The notes beneath the pieces were generated by a model. It had not been told where the DNA came from. It ran no database searches and worked only from the letters and a program-made list of their open reading frames with translations. 64,000 nt of DNA from Entoloma clypeatum (Eukaryota > Basidiomycota > Agaricomycetes > Agaricales > Entolomataceae): positions 1,364,001 to 1,428,000 of the forward strand of contig OY751487.1 in the NCBI GenBank assembly GCA_963565915.1, given 5' to 3'. The stretch's first letter is position 1, and the number at the start of each line of letters is the position of its first letter. This document shows, piece after piece, positions 33,001 to 41,808 of this stretch. The translations under genes and the position numbers were made by a program.

Positions 33001-34037
33001 CCCTCCTCAATCCGGACGTTGTTATAGCCCCACATGATGTCCATTTTATTGAAGTAGACCGCATCTTTCAGTACGTCCAAGAGATCCTTGTCTTTGACCG
33101 TGAATTTATTGACCATGCGGTAATCTTGTACCAATCGTTTGGAGCCATCCTTCTTGTTGATGAAGAAGCAAGGGGAGGCATAAGGGGATTTGGACGGGCG
33201 GATCTTTCCTGTTGCTAGACCCTCGTCAATGAATGCGTCCAATTCCTCTTGTTCCTTTTGCGTCATAGGATATGTATTTCCCCCTAGTTCCTTTGGTGCG
33301 TCCGGTGTAAGTTCGATACCATGGTCCCATTCCCTCTCTTTTGGGATCTTATCAAAGTTCTCTTTCTCGAAGAGATGAGCAAATCGTTCAACATATGAGG
33401 GTCGTTTGGTTGTGGGAGGTGGTGTGGGAGTGACAGCTTCCAAAATAGGGTCTCCAGGCTTCTATTTCTGACTTGACTTCTTCGGTGCATCTTTGTCACG
33501 TACTTCAACCATGCAAACCCGGTGTTTGCGACCATTAAGGTTAATCCTGAAATCCGAGTGTTTGGTTCGACATGTTGTTGGGCACTGGTTAAATGTTACC
33601 ACGCCGGTTGTCCAATTGATTGTGGGGTTGTGGTGTACCAACCAGTCATGTCCCAAGAGCATCTCTGTTCTCCCAATGTCCAGTACCATTGCTTCCATGG
33701 TTTCCTGATGTGCTCCCAAATCCAGTTTGACTTCGGCAAGTTGGCTCGCTTTCTGTTGTCAATTTGGTGATCCATCCGCATTTAGAATTGCTATGGGTGG
33801 TATTCCTCGCGTGGGGAGGTTCTGTTCGTGTACTATTCTGGGATGGATGCATGTGCGTTCACATCCGCTGTCAACCTCAGGTCGGATAACCTTTGGTCCT
33901 CGTCGTGTTTTGAGCTGAGCTAACAGCCTGATTTCTCGTCTTTTTGGAGGGTTATCTCCCTTCACAATCTTAGTCGACGCAGCGGCTCGCTTGGCAGGGA
34001 TGACATAGGTTCTATTGTCTGCAGTCATACAAGGCAA
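30096..34037 (-). pseudogene. Gypsy D pol, with nonsense codons and a solo-LTR insertion
   Basis: The frame is collinear with gypsy C pol: protease (EVDSGCERTCIHPRIV), RT (IYMDDIVVIGK near 32850), RNase H, integrase and chromodomain ([28 protein letters not shown]). Damage: TGA at 33759-33761 where C has CGA; TAG at 33462-33464 where C has TGG; a 21-bp in-frame deletion in RT that removes FPLPRIN; the insertion at 32325-32673 just before the METEKVDTIRNW block; and TGA at 31206-31208 where C has CGC. The integrase and chromodomain (30096-31136) are otherwise open. Confidence 0.92.
32325..32673 (-). repeat. Probable solo LTR inside gypsy D pol
   Basis: The 349-bp insertion is flanked by TCCAT on both sides (32320-32324, 32674-32678) and interrupts an otherwise collinear RT frame. 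Read on the minus strand it begins TGTTGAACATATCGCC, like fungal copia LTRs, but ends ...TATTTCATTA rather than CA. It contains no gene. It could instead be a small non-autonomous element. Confidence 0.65.
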
Positions 34038-34078
34038 GCAAGTCCGTTTAATAGATAAGGGTTGCGACTTAGCGTCGT

Positions 34079-34945
34079 TTAATCGGACCCTTCGGGAAAA
34101 TCCTTCTTGTCGGCTTCTAAGATTGTGGTTTCATCATTCTCGGCATCTTCCTCGGACACCTTTCTAACCCTTCTGGAGTTCTTCTTCGGCTTGCGGCAGT
34201 TGCGCACGATATGGCCTTCTTGGTCACAGTTGAAACACTTGCAACCATCTTTCTTCTTTGGAGCGCTACAGTCTTTAGCCAGATGACCGAAGCGTTGACA
34301 GTTGTAGCAATGGGCTACTCCTGCTTTGTCGATCTCCATGGCCTTGCCCTGACCACCATAAGTGGTACCCGATCCAGTGCGCATGTCGCCGCCACCTCGG
34401 ATGACCAGTGCGTGTCCTTCCATCTGTCGTCCCTTGTTTCGGATCTCCTTTGCGTAATCGGTGTATGTCTTGCCATCGCTGGCCACTTGTTCAGAGATTC
34501 TGCGGTTGACGTTCTTCTCTAGGATGTATTTCCCAGTTTCTTCGCCAAGGTTTGACAGTTTCAAGAGTTCTTTGAATTCATCCAAGAATTCATCAATGGT
34601 ATGTTTCTCTTGTTTCAGGACTTCAAGTCTTGCTTTGGCAGCGACTGACTTGTTGGTGATGGAGAATCGTGTGGCGATATCATCGGAAAAACCTAGCCAG
34701 GTGATGTTCTCGTTGTCAACAGCAAGAGCATCTAACTTGTTACTGGCCCAGTGTCTGCTGGACCCTTCCATCATGCGGGATAGTACCACAAGAATCTTCT
34801 GATCGTCTGTGAGGCTCTTTTGGAACCTGATGTATAGTTTGGTGGCTTTCCACCACTTGTCAAAGGTGTATCTGTCCTTGAACATCCCAGGATCCTTGAT
34901 GATCTTGGATGTATCCATTGTTTGTACAGCCGGAGCTTCTGCCAT
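34079..34945 (-). CDS. Gypsy D Gag
   Basis: The frame is 288 codons, the same length as the gypsy C gag, starting MAEAPAVQTMDTSKII. It carries the same capsid core and two zinc knuckles (CYNCQRFGHLAKDC, CFNCDQEGHIVRNC). The frame is open further upstream to 35236, but the upstream part beyond 35088 is gypsy E LTR sequence, so the apparent longer N-terminus is a chimera made by the E insertion. Gag is intact, but pol is broken and the leader is split, so it is probably not expressed normally. Confidence 0.88.
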   Translation of the reverse strand: MAEAPAVQTMDTSKIIKDPGMFKDRYTFDKWWKATKLYIRFQKSLTDDQKILVVLSRMMEGSSRHWASNKLDALAVDNENITWLGFSDDIATRFSITNKSVAAKARLEVLKQEKHTIDEFLDEFKELLKLSNLGEETGKYILEKNVNRRISEQVASDGKTYTDYAKEIRNKGRQMEGHALVIRGGGDMRTGSGTTYGGQGKAMEIDKAGVAHCYNCQRFGHLAKDCSAPKKKDGCKCFNCDQEGHIVRNCRKPKKNSRRVRKVSEEDAENDETTILEADKKDFPEGSD

Positions 34946-35088
34946 GTCTAGAACCTGCGGAGTAGGAGAGGTGTCGGATTGTTGGGATGAAGATGGGGTT
35001 CGGGATACAGGTAGGGGTTGAAAATCAGTCCCTGTTCTAGGCGTCTGTTCGGTATCTGACTGCGCGGAGTCAAAAGTAAATTCGTCAG

Positions 35089-35810
35089 TGTTATATCCGT
35101 CTCCGAATCTCCGATCCACTCCGATCATCCTCCGACTTTCCGGACTTTCCGGACATCTGTTACCTCCGCATCTCCGCACGTTGCCATCATGCATTTCATA
35201 TTCATAACTCCATGCCTTTATGCATTTCATATTCATATTCCCGTTTACTTATGCATCGCCTTTTCCGCATGGTCCGTTGACCGACATCTCCGATGTTCGT
35301 TACAGTCGCTGGCAACTTACGCCACAACTCCGGACCTACTCCGACCATCTCCGTAAAGTAATCTCATTTAGATATTTAAGCTTGTACCATACCTGTAGTT
35401 CCTCAGTTCGAATATCAACAAAGTTCACTCCTCTACTCCCCGTTCATGCCAGAGATCCTCGCTGTGGTACAATACGCCGACGACATCCTCATCTACTGCT
35501 CTTCCTCCATCGTTACCCTTCGACGAGCTCAGTACTGTGTCCGAGTCACAACTCCGACGTCGTCCGACCATTTCCACGTCAACGTGTCTCTCACCGAGAT
35601 CTTTCCGAGGACCTCCGCATCTCCGACCTCTCCTCCGACCTCCTGAAATTGGGACACCTTATCCAACAAACGGCGGCGCAACACATACGTTGAAGCCACG
35701 TCCCTCCCCTTCGTCGTTCCTCCGCATTCCCGGAGTTCCGCTCCAGCCTCAGTCCTTCGTCCGACCTCCGACGGACTCCGACGAAGCTCCGACTTTTCAC
35801 CTACTTAACA
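35089..35810 (+). repeat. 5' LTR of gypsy E
   Basis: The LTR runs TGTTATATCCGTCTCCG to CACCTACTTAACA. It contains 28 TCCG tetramers against 5 CGGA. A TATA-like GATATTTAAG at 35371 precedes the predicted transcript start AGTTCGAATAT at 35405. Open frames seen inside it do not resemble any protein family. Confidence 0.95.
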
Positions 35811-35823
35811 GTATATTCGAACT
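35405..35823 (+). promoter_or_regulatory. Self-priming signal of gypsy E
   Basis: AGTTCGAATAT at 35405-35415 is perfectly complementary over 11 nt to ATATTCGAACT at 35813-35823, which begins 2 nt after the 5' LTR. The spacing and length match the gypsy C signal and the Tf1-like self-priming mechanism. The LTR copy lies 25-35 nt after a TATA-like element, as expected of the RNA 5' end. Confidence 0.75.
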
Positions 35824-35850
35824 CAAACCGTTTTTGGATTCCTGCTAGTC

Positions 35851-37008
35851 ATGGCACTCCGAAACACCAAGACAGCAAAAGCCGCAGAAGCTGGCACTTC
35901 TAGGCAACAGGTTCTACAAAATGTCGAACAACGTTTAACAGAACTATCCCCCATAACTCCCACTACTCCGACACCTCCGGGTTTTCAGCCCATCACACCT
36001 CCGCATAATATTCCGATCCCCACTTCCCCCATAGAATCCGCACCCCCGTCTCCTCAGAATATTTTCGGCCCACAAGCCCTTGCGGATGCTTTCCTCTTAA
36101 TGACCAATGAACTCAAACGCAGCAAAGGTCACAAGCATCATAAAAAGGCTAAGGATCCGGACACCTTCGACGGTTCCGATCCCCGGAAACTGAACCAGTT
36201 CATCCTCCAATGCACATTGTTCTTCTGCGACAACTCCGAGTATGACGATGACTCTGCCAAAATCACTCTCGCCATCTCTTTCCTCCGAGGCACAGCTCTC
36301 GATTATTTCGAGCATTTCATCATCGAACCGGACCCGGATAACCCCCCGGACTGGTACGAAGATTGGTCCGCATTCCTCCGCACACTCCGCACGGAATTCG
36401 GGGTCATTGACCCCGTTGCGGATGCTGCCGACTCTCTGGACAATCTCAAAATGCACGAAAATCAACATATTCTCAAGTATAATATCGAGTTCACACGCCT
36501 TGCTGCCAAAACGCACTGGGACAGCTCCGCCCTGCATCACCGGTACTACTCCGGGTTGGCGGAGCGGATTAAAGATGTCCTTGGGACTCAAGCAAAGCCA
36601 AGCACGTTACCAGCACTTAGGGAGCTAGCACAGACTATTGATGCTCGCCACTGGGAACGTCATCGTGAGAAGTCCCGCTCCGACAAGTCCGCATCCAAAT
36701 CCGACAAATCCGAAGCTAAAACCCCCTCTGCAAACTCTGATAAAAACTCCAAAGCCAAACCACAGACACAGAACCAGGGCAAACAGTCGAAGCCTTCCTC
36801 CGCTCCCAAGTCCGACATCTCCGACAAACTCGGAAAAGACGGAAAGCTAACTCCGGAGGAACGCAAACGCCGTTTTGACAACAACCTCTGTATGTTTTGT
36901 GGCAAAGCTGGACACGTCGCGAAAGATTGCCTGAAGTCTTCGTCCTCCGCCTCTAAGGCTAAGGCGCGCGCTGCCCAAGCCAAGACCACGGACGAAACAA
37001 AAAATTAG
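35851..37008 (+). CDS. Gypsy E Gag
   Basis: This is a 385-residue Gag starting at the ATG 40 bp after the LTR. The N-terminus is Pro/Thr-rich; the capsid core spans about residues 75-270 (DPDTFDGSDPRKLNQFILQC, AISFLRGTALDYFEHF). A Lys/Ser-rich basic stretch follows, then one CCHC knuckle, CMFCGKAGHVAKDC (about residues 350-363), and a basic tail. It ends ACA AAA AAT TAG, so a slippery heptamer abuts the stop. The product would form the cytoplasmic particle and package RNA. Unlike in C and D, no extra leader precedes it. Confidence 0.93.
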   Translation: MALRNTKTAKAAEAGTSRQQVLQNVEQRLTELSPITPTTPTPPGFQPITPPHNIPIPTSPIESAPPSPQNIFGPQALADAFLLMTNELKRSKGHKHHKKAKDPDTFDGSDPRKLNQFILQCTLFFCDNSEYDDDSAKITLAISFLRGTALDYFEHFIIEPDPDNPPDWYEDWSAFLRTLRTEFGVIDPVADAADSLDNLKMHENQHILKYNIEFTRLAAKTHWDSSALHHRYYSGLAERIKDVLGTQAKPSTLPALRELAQTIDARHWERHREKSRSDKSASKSDKSEAKTPSANSDKNSKAKPQTQNQGKQSKPSSAPKSDISDKLGKDGKLTPEERKRRFDNNLCMFCGKAGHVAKDCLKSSSSASKAKARAAQAKTTDETKN

Positions 37009-37046
37009 CGGGCAGTCCACAGGACTCTGTACGGCCTGAGGACTGC
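36999..37046 (+). promoter_or_regulatory. Putative -1 ribosomal frameshift site between gag and pol of E
   Basis: In the gag frame the heptamer A-AAA-AAT (36999-37005) lies immediately before the TAG stop. A -1 slip continues into a frame that stays open through the protease. Six nt downstream, GCAGTCC (37012-37018) can pair with GGACTGC (37040-37046); a competing tight hairpin AGTCC/GGACT is also possible. The heptamer, spacing and stem fit the usual layout of -1 frameshift signals. Confidence 0.7.
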
Positions 37047-40000
37047 GTTGAACCCATCCGTACTACCGCTCTACTCAACGCTTCCGCTCTTTCCGATCCC
37101 AATTCCCTCCGTGTCCGACTTACATCTCCGCTTATCTCCGATTCTTCTCCAATAGCCGCCCTTGTGGACTCCGGCTCTACTCATTGTTTTATTGACTCCC
37201 GTTATGCTTCATCCTATAAACTCCCTTTCACCTCCATACCTCCGATCGAACTTAAATTATTTGACGGAACGTCCAACTCCGTCATTACTCAGGCGGTTGA
37301 TCTCCCTGTATACTTTTCCTCCGGTGAATATATGGCCATTACAGCCTACGTGACTCCGCTCCATTCCTCCTGTTCTATGGTTCTTGGATACAACTGGCTC
37401 ACCCGCTACAATCCTATGATTGACTGGGTATTGGGCAGTATTACTTTCCGTCCACAGCTCTTGAAGGAGTCTCCGACCTTGACGTCTTCTGCCAGGTCAG
37501 CTCCGCTACCTCCGCAGACCTCTCCCGATACTCCGACCTCCGACTCCGGCACACCCGCTGCTACTCCGGACGTTGTTCCGAATATTGCATTGATAAATGC
37601 AGCCGCATTTGTGCGCGCCTGCAAACTTCCGGGTGCCCAATCCTTCCAAATTCACCTCTCCGACCACACGATCTCCGCCCAATCCGTTTCTATGTCCGAG
37701 GAACCTCCGGACCTCTCCCATATCCCAGAGGAATATCACGATTTTGCCGATGTTTTTAGCAAGACAAAAGCAGACACCCTCGCTCCGCATCGTCCGTATG
37801 ACCTCCGCATCGAGTTAGAAGACGGATCGACTCCCCCTATTGGCCCTATGTACTCCATTTCACAATCCGAACTATCTGCCCTGCGAAACTTCATAGACGA
37901 ACATTTGGCCATTGGCTTCATTCGCCCCTCTCGCTCTCCGCATGGCGCTCCGGTCCTCTTTGTCCGAAAGAAGGACGGTTCCCTCCGCCTGTGCGTCGAC
38001 TATCGGGGCCTGAACAAAGTTACCAAGAAGGATCGATACCCTCTTCCGCTCATCTCCGACCTCCTTTCCACTGCCGGAAAAGCGCGTGTTTATACCACTC
38101 TCGATCTCCGCCATGCATATCATCTTGTCCGCATTGCCGACGGAGATGAATGGAAAACCGCTTTCCGCACTCGTTACGGATCGTTTGAATGGCTTGTTAT
38201 GCCTTTTGGACTATCCAACGCCCCTGCTGCTTTTCAGCGATTTGTGAATGACATCTTCAGTGACCTCCTCGATGTTACAGTGGTGGTCTACCTTGACGAC
38301 ATTCTCATTTACTCCGACGACCCCGCCAAGCACCCCGACGATGTCAAGGAAGTTCTCCGACGTCTCCGCAAGAACGGACTTTACGTCCGCTCCGACAAGT
38401 GCGAATTTTCTGTCGACACAGTCGAATATCTTGGTTTCATCCTTTCTCCCTCCGGTCTCCGCATGTCCGAAACCAAGGTGAAGACCATTCAAGAGTGGCC
38501 TGAACCTCGGAAAGTGAAGGACGTACAGTCTTTCCTAGGATTCGCAAATTTCTATCGACGTTTCATCCACGGTTATTCGGACATCGTTGTTCCGCTCACC
38601 CGACTCACCCGGAAGGGTACTCCGTTCCGTTTCTCCGACTCCGCACGGAGTGCGTTCAACGAGTTGAAGCTCGCGTTTACCAAAGCACCGGTCCTCACTC
38701 ATTGGATTCCTGATCGACCTATTATCATCGAGACGGACGCCTCCGACTACGCACTTGGTGCTATTTTGTCCATCCGGACCTCCGACGAGGAGATACACCC
38801 AGTAGCGTTCCACTCCCGCACCTTCACCGCCCCGGAACTCAACTACGACATGCACGACAAGGAGTTACTTGCTATCCATGAAGCATTCAAGGTATGGCGA
38901 CATTACCTTGAAGGCTCCGCTGCTCCGATCGACGTTGTCACGGACCACAAGAACCTGGAGTATTTCGCCACTACAAAGGTTCTCACCCGCCGACAGGCCC
39001 GGTGGTCCGAGTTCCTCTCTCAGTTCAATCTCTTGATTCGCTTCCGCCCCGGACGTCTCGGTACCAAGCCGGACTCTTTGACTAGACGATGGGACGTCTA
39101 TCCCAAAGAGGGGAATAGCGACTATGCATTGGTAAACCCAAGCAACTTCCGACCAGTCTTTTCCCAAGAACAGCTGTCCGCATCTCTCCGAGCTACGGAG
39201 TTGTTCACCCCTGTTCTCCGCGCCACAGTCATAATGGACATTGAACAGTTGCACTCCGACATCCTCCGTTCACTCCCATCCGACCCAATCTATGCCGACC
39301 ATCTCAAGGAGCCCAAACCGCACTGGTCCGTAGACTCCGACGGTTTCCTCCGTCATAGTGGTCGCATTTATGTCCCCGACTCCGATAACCTCCGGCTCCG
39401 CACCCTCCGCAACAAGCACGACCATATTCTCTCCGGACACCCCGGACAGAACAAGACAGTTAGTCTCATTCAACGAGATTATACTTGGCCTGGTGTTCGA
39501 GACTTTGTCAAAAAGTACTGCAAATCCTGCACCACTTGCATGCGCTCTAAACCCCAACGCCACAAGCCCTATGGTATGCTGAAGCAACTCCCAGTTCCGA
39601 ACCTTCCGTGGAACTCCATATCCATGGACTTCATCGAGACACTTCCGACCTCCGGCGGTTTTGACGCAATCCTTGTTATTGTTGACCGAATGACAAAACA
39701 AAGCATTTTTGTTCCGACTACGATCCACTGCACCTCCGAAGATCTAGCCACCTTGTTCATCCTGCATGTGTTCTCCAAGCACGGAGTACCGGAGCATGTC
39801 ACCTCCGACCGAGGCCCGGAGTTCGTCTCCCGCTTTTTCCGCTCCCTCGGAAAAGCCCTCAACATGACTCTGCACTTCACCTCTGGCTACCATCCTGAAG
39901 GCGACGGTCAAACCGAACGTACCAACCAGACCTTGGAACAGTACCTCCGCATTTTCTGTAACTATCAACAGGACAACTGGTCCGAACTACTTCCGCTTGC

Positions 40001-40703
40001 GGAGTTCGCGTACAACAATGCTCCGAGTGCTACGACCGGGATCTCGCCCTTCTTTGCCAATAAAGGTTATCATCCGAACCTCTCCGTCCATCCGGAGCGC
40101 GACCTCGCATCCGCCCGTGCCCGACAATTCGTCGTAGACCTGGACGAGCTTCACCAAGAACTCAAATCTACAATCCTAGAAGCTCAACGACGTTATCAAG
40201 GCCCTGCCGATCTCCGGCGTGCTCCGCCCCCTCTGCTCGAAGTAGGACAGCAAGCTTTTGTGAAGGCTAAGTTTTTCCGCACTACACGACCCTCCAAAAA
40301 GCTGTCTGAAAAGTACCTTGGCCCCTTTGACATCCTTGCCAGGAATGGTACACACTCTTACACCCTCCGACTTCCGGACACCATACGCGGTGTTCACCCC
40401 GTTTTCCACATCTCCATGCTGGAGCCATCTGTTCCGAACGACATTCCGAACCGGACAGTAACTCCGCCTCCTCCGGTCGACATTGAAGGAGAAGTGGAAT
40501 ATGAAATCGCCGAAATCCTTGACACCAAACTGGATCGTCGGCGTTCTTGCAAACTGCTCTACCTAGTCCGTTGGCTAGGCTATGAAGGAACTGATGAGGA
40601 ACAGTCCTGGCTACCCGCCACGGAACTCGAACACGCGACGGACTTAGTCGCGGACTTCCACTCCGTGTATCCGGAGAAACCGGGCCCCTTATCACACCTA
40701 TAG
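37005..40703 (+). CDS. Gypsy E Pol: protease, RT, RNase H, integrase, chromodomain
   Basis: Pol is open for about 1230 codons in the -1 frame from the gag stop and has no ATG of its own near the start; expression by frameshifting is likely. Domains (numbered from the GTG at 37164): aspartic protease (DSGSTHCFID, residues 2-11), RT (APVLFVRKKDGSLRLCVDYR near 270; YLDDILIYS at 376), RNase H (ETDASDYALGAILS near 525; DMHDKELLAI), integrase HHCC (H...H...CKSCTTC, about 750-790), DDE core (SMDFIETL about 820, SDRGPEF about 880, Glu near 916), and a chromodomain near 1105-1165 (VEYEIAEILDTK...YLVRWLGY). No stop or frameshift is visible. Confidence 0.95.
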   Translation, partial: LAGSPQDSVRPEDCVEPIRTTALLNASALSDPNSLRVRLTSPLISDSSPIAALVDSGSTHCFIDSRYASSYKLPFTSIPPIELKLFDGTSNSVITQAVDLPVYFSSGEYMAITAYVTPLHSSCSMVLGYNWLTRYNPMIDWVLGSITFRPQLLKESPTLTSSARSAPLPPQTSPDTPTSDSGTPAATPDVVPNIALINAAAFVRACKLPGAQSFQIHLSDHTISAQSVSMSEEPPDLSHIPEEYHDFADVFSKTKADTLAPHRPYDLRIELEDGSTPPIGPMYSISQSELSALRNFIDEHLAIGFIRPSRSPHGAPVLFVRKKDGSLRLCVDYRGLNKVTKKDRYPLPLISDLLSTAGKARVYTTLDLRHAYHLVRIADGDEWKTAFRTRYGSFEWLVMPFGLSNAPAAFQRFVNDIFSDLLDVTVVVYLDDILIYSDDPAKHPDDVKEVLRRLRKNGLYVRSDKCEFSVDTVEYLGFILSPSGLRMSETKVKTIQEWPEPRKVKDVQSFLGFANFYRRFIHGYSDIVVPLTRLTRKGTPFRFSDSARSAFNELKLAFTKAPVLTHWIPDRPIIIETDASDYALGAILSIRTSDEEIHPVAFHSRTFTAPELNYDMHDKELLAIHEAFKVWRHYLEGSAAPIDVVTDHKNLEYFATTKVLTRRQARWSEFLSQFNLLIRFRPGRLGTKPDSLTRRWDVYPKEGNSDYALVNPSNFRPVFSQEQLSASLRATELFTPVLRATVIMDIEQLHSDILRSLPSDPIYADHLKEPKPHWSVDSDGFLRHSGRIYVPDSDNLRLRTLRNKHDHILSGHPGQNKTVSLIQRDYTWPGVRDFVKKYCKSCTTCMRSKPQRHKPYGMLKQLPVPNLPWNSISMDFIETLPTSGGFDAILVIVDRMTKQSIFVPTTIHCTSEDLATLFILHVFSKHGVPEHVTSDRGPEFVSRFFRSLGKALNMTLHFTSGYHPEGDGQTERTNQTLEQYLRIFCNYQQDNWSELLPLAEFAYNNAPSATTGISPFFANKGYHPNLSVHPERDLASARARQFVVDLDELHQELKSTILEAQRRYQGPADLRRAPPPLLEVGQQAFVKAKFFRTTRPSKKLSEKYLGPFDILARNGTHSYTLRLPDTIRGVHPVFHISMLEPSVPNDIPNRTVTPPPPVDIEGEVEYEIAEILDTKLDRRRSCKLLYLVRWLGYEGTDEEQSWLPATELEHATDLVADFHSVYPEKPGPLSHL

Positions 40704-40772
40704 AAGCACGCAAGACTCTCATATTGCAAAAAATAATAAAAAATAATGAAAAGAAACTAGAGGGGGGAGGGG

Positions 40773-41727
40773 CTACTGGGTTTTGGCCTTTTTGGCCGGC
40801 GGACCCTCATTCTCCGACCCTTCCTCCGACTCCTCCGTTTTTTCCCCTGTTTCTTCCTCCGCTTTCCTCGCCTGCTTTTTCTCCTCCTCCATTTTCTCCG
40901 CTTGCAGTTCCGCAAGCTCCCCCTCGTCCAACCCCTCGTCCTTCTCCTCGTCCTCTTCCTCGTCCTCTTCCGCACTTTTCGCCTCCCCTCCGTCATCCTC
41001 CGACTCCGGAGCCGCCGCCTCCAGCAAGAAGTTCCGGTAGGCGAGGTGGTTGTTTAAAATTTGCAGCTGCCGGAGCAGCGCCCAACCGACCCTCGCCGAC
41101 CGCTCCTCTCTCTCCTCCAGAGCCTCCCGGAGCTCCCGGAGCTCCTCCGCGACCCCTGCGCCGCAGCAGTTCTTTGCCCCGCTCGGGCCCGCGACCTCCG
41201 CGACGGCCTCCTCCGTCTTCCCCCGTTTCCGCTTCGCCCTCGTCTCGCCGGTTTTCAGGCAAACCCGTTTGCCGTCTTTACACCGCTGGCATGCGGTGCC
41301 TTTCCCCTGCCTAAGGAGACTGTCAGTAAGAAAAAGAAGATGAAAAAAAAGCGGGTACTCACAATGGCCACTTGCACTCCACCTTCGCCTCTGCACAGGC
41401 CTGACACGCCTCCCCCCGGACCTCCGATTCCTCCGCTCCGCTCTCCGCCCTCTGTTTCCCCACCTTCTTCGCCCTCTTCCTCTCTGCCTCCACCTCCGCC
41501 TTCGCCTCCGCCTCTGCCTTCTTCTTCGCCTCTGCCTCCCTCGCCCTCCTCTCGGCCTCGGCCTTCTTCCTTGCCTCCGCCTCCTCCTTTTCCTTGCGTA
41601 TCTGCGCCAGACGGCGCAGGAGCTCCTCTTTGGAGTCGTCTAGGTTGGCGCTGGATCGGGGGGGCTGTGTGCTCGAGCCTTGGGGCATGTTGGTGGTAAC
41701 TGGAAGAAACCCTTGAAAGCCGCTCAT
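40773..41727 (-). CDS. Antisense Zn(2)-Cys(6)-like protein gene carried by gypsy E (spliced)
   Basis: The gene has two exons, 41363-41727 and 40773-41310, joined across a 52-bp intron with GTGAGT donor and CCTTAG acceptor; 300 residues. Residues about 25-95 form a charged Ala/Glu/Lys/Arg-rich coiled coil. The cysteines then read C-x2-C-x6-C-x10-C-x2-C-x6-C (CQACAEAKVEC ... CQRCKDGKRVC), the Gal4-type binuclear cluster pattern; the intron falls between the two halves. Of the Gal4 DNA-contact lysines, the Lys18 equivalent is kept, but neighbouring basic residues are Ala/Glu. A second helical region (EELRELREALEEREER), an acidic stretch and a basic end (PPAKKAKTQ, NLS-like) follow. It would be a nuclear DNA-binding protein; the target is unknown. 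It lies convergent to pol. Confidence 0.75.
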
Positions 41728-41808
41728 CTCCGTTAAATAACCGAGACCACATGACCTTGTTTATTTTCTCGCGGTCTTCCATGGGTGTCAGACCTAAGAG
41801 GGGAATAC

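Noticed and set aside
34946..35236. N-terminal extension of the gypsy D gag frame (MNMKCIKAWS...)
   Set aside because: The part beyond 35088 is the reverse strand of the gypsy E LTR, so this is an insertion chimera. The same peptide appears at 41255-41956 for the same reason.
35446..35646. A short frame in the gypsy E LTR reading QYADDILIY-like, resembling an RT active site
   Set aside because: It lies inside both LTRs, has no surrounding RT motifs and is under 70 codons. The YADD-like string is not enough to call a reverse transcriptase, though an ancient captured RT fragment cannot be excluded.
36097..39968. Many minus-strand ORFs of 70-160 codons inside gypsy E gag and pol
   Set aside because: They are shadows of GC-rich coding sequence; the plus-strand reading has all the Gag and Pol motifs.
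40783..41343. Plus-strand frames in the 3' part of gypsy E (Ser/Pro-rich)
   Set aside because: They are the complement of the Zn2Cys6-like gene, whose minus-strand reading has splice sites, spaced cysteines and a coherent composition.
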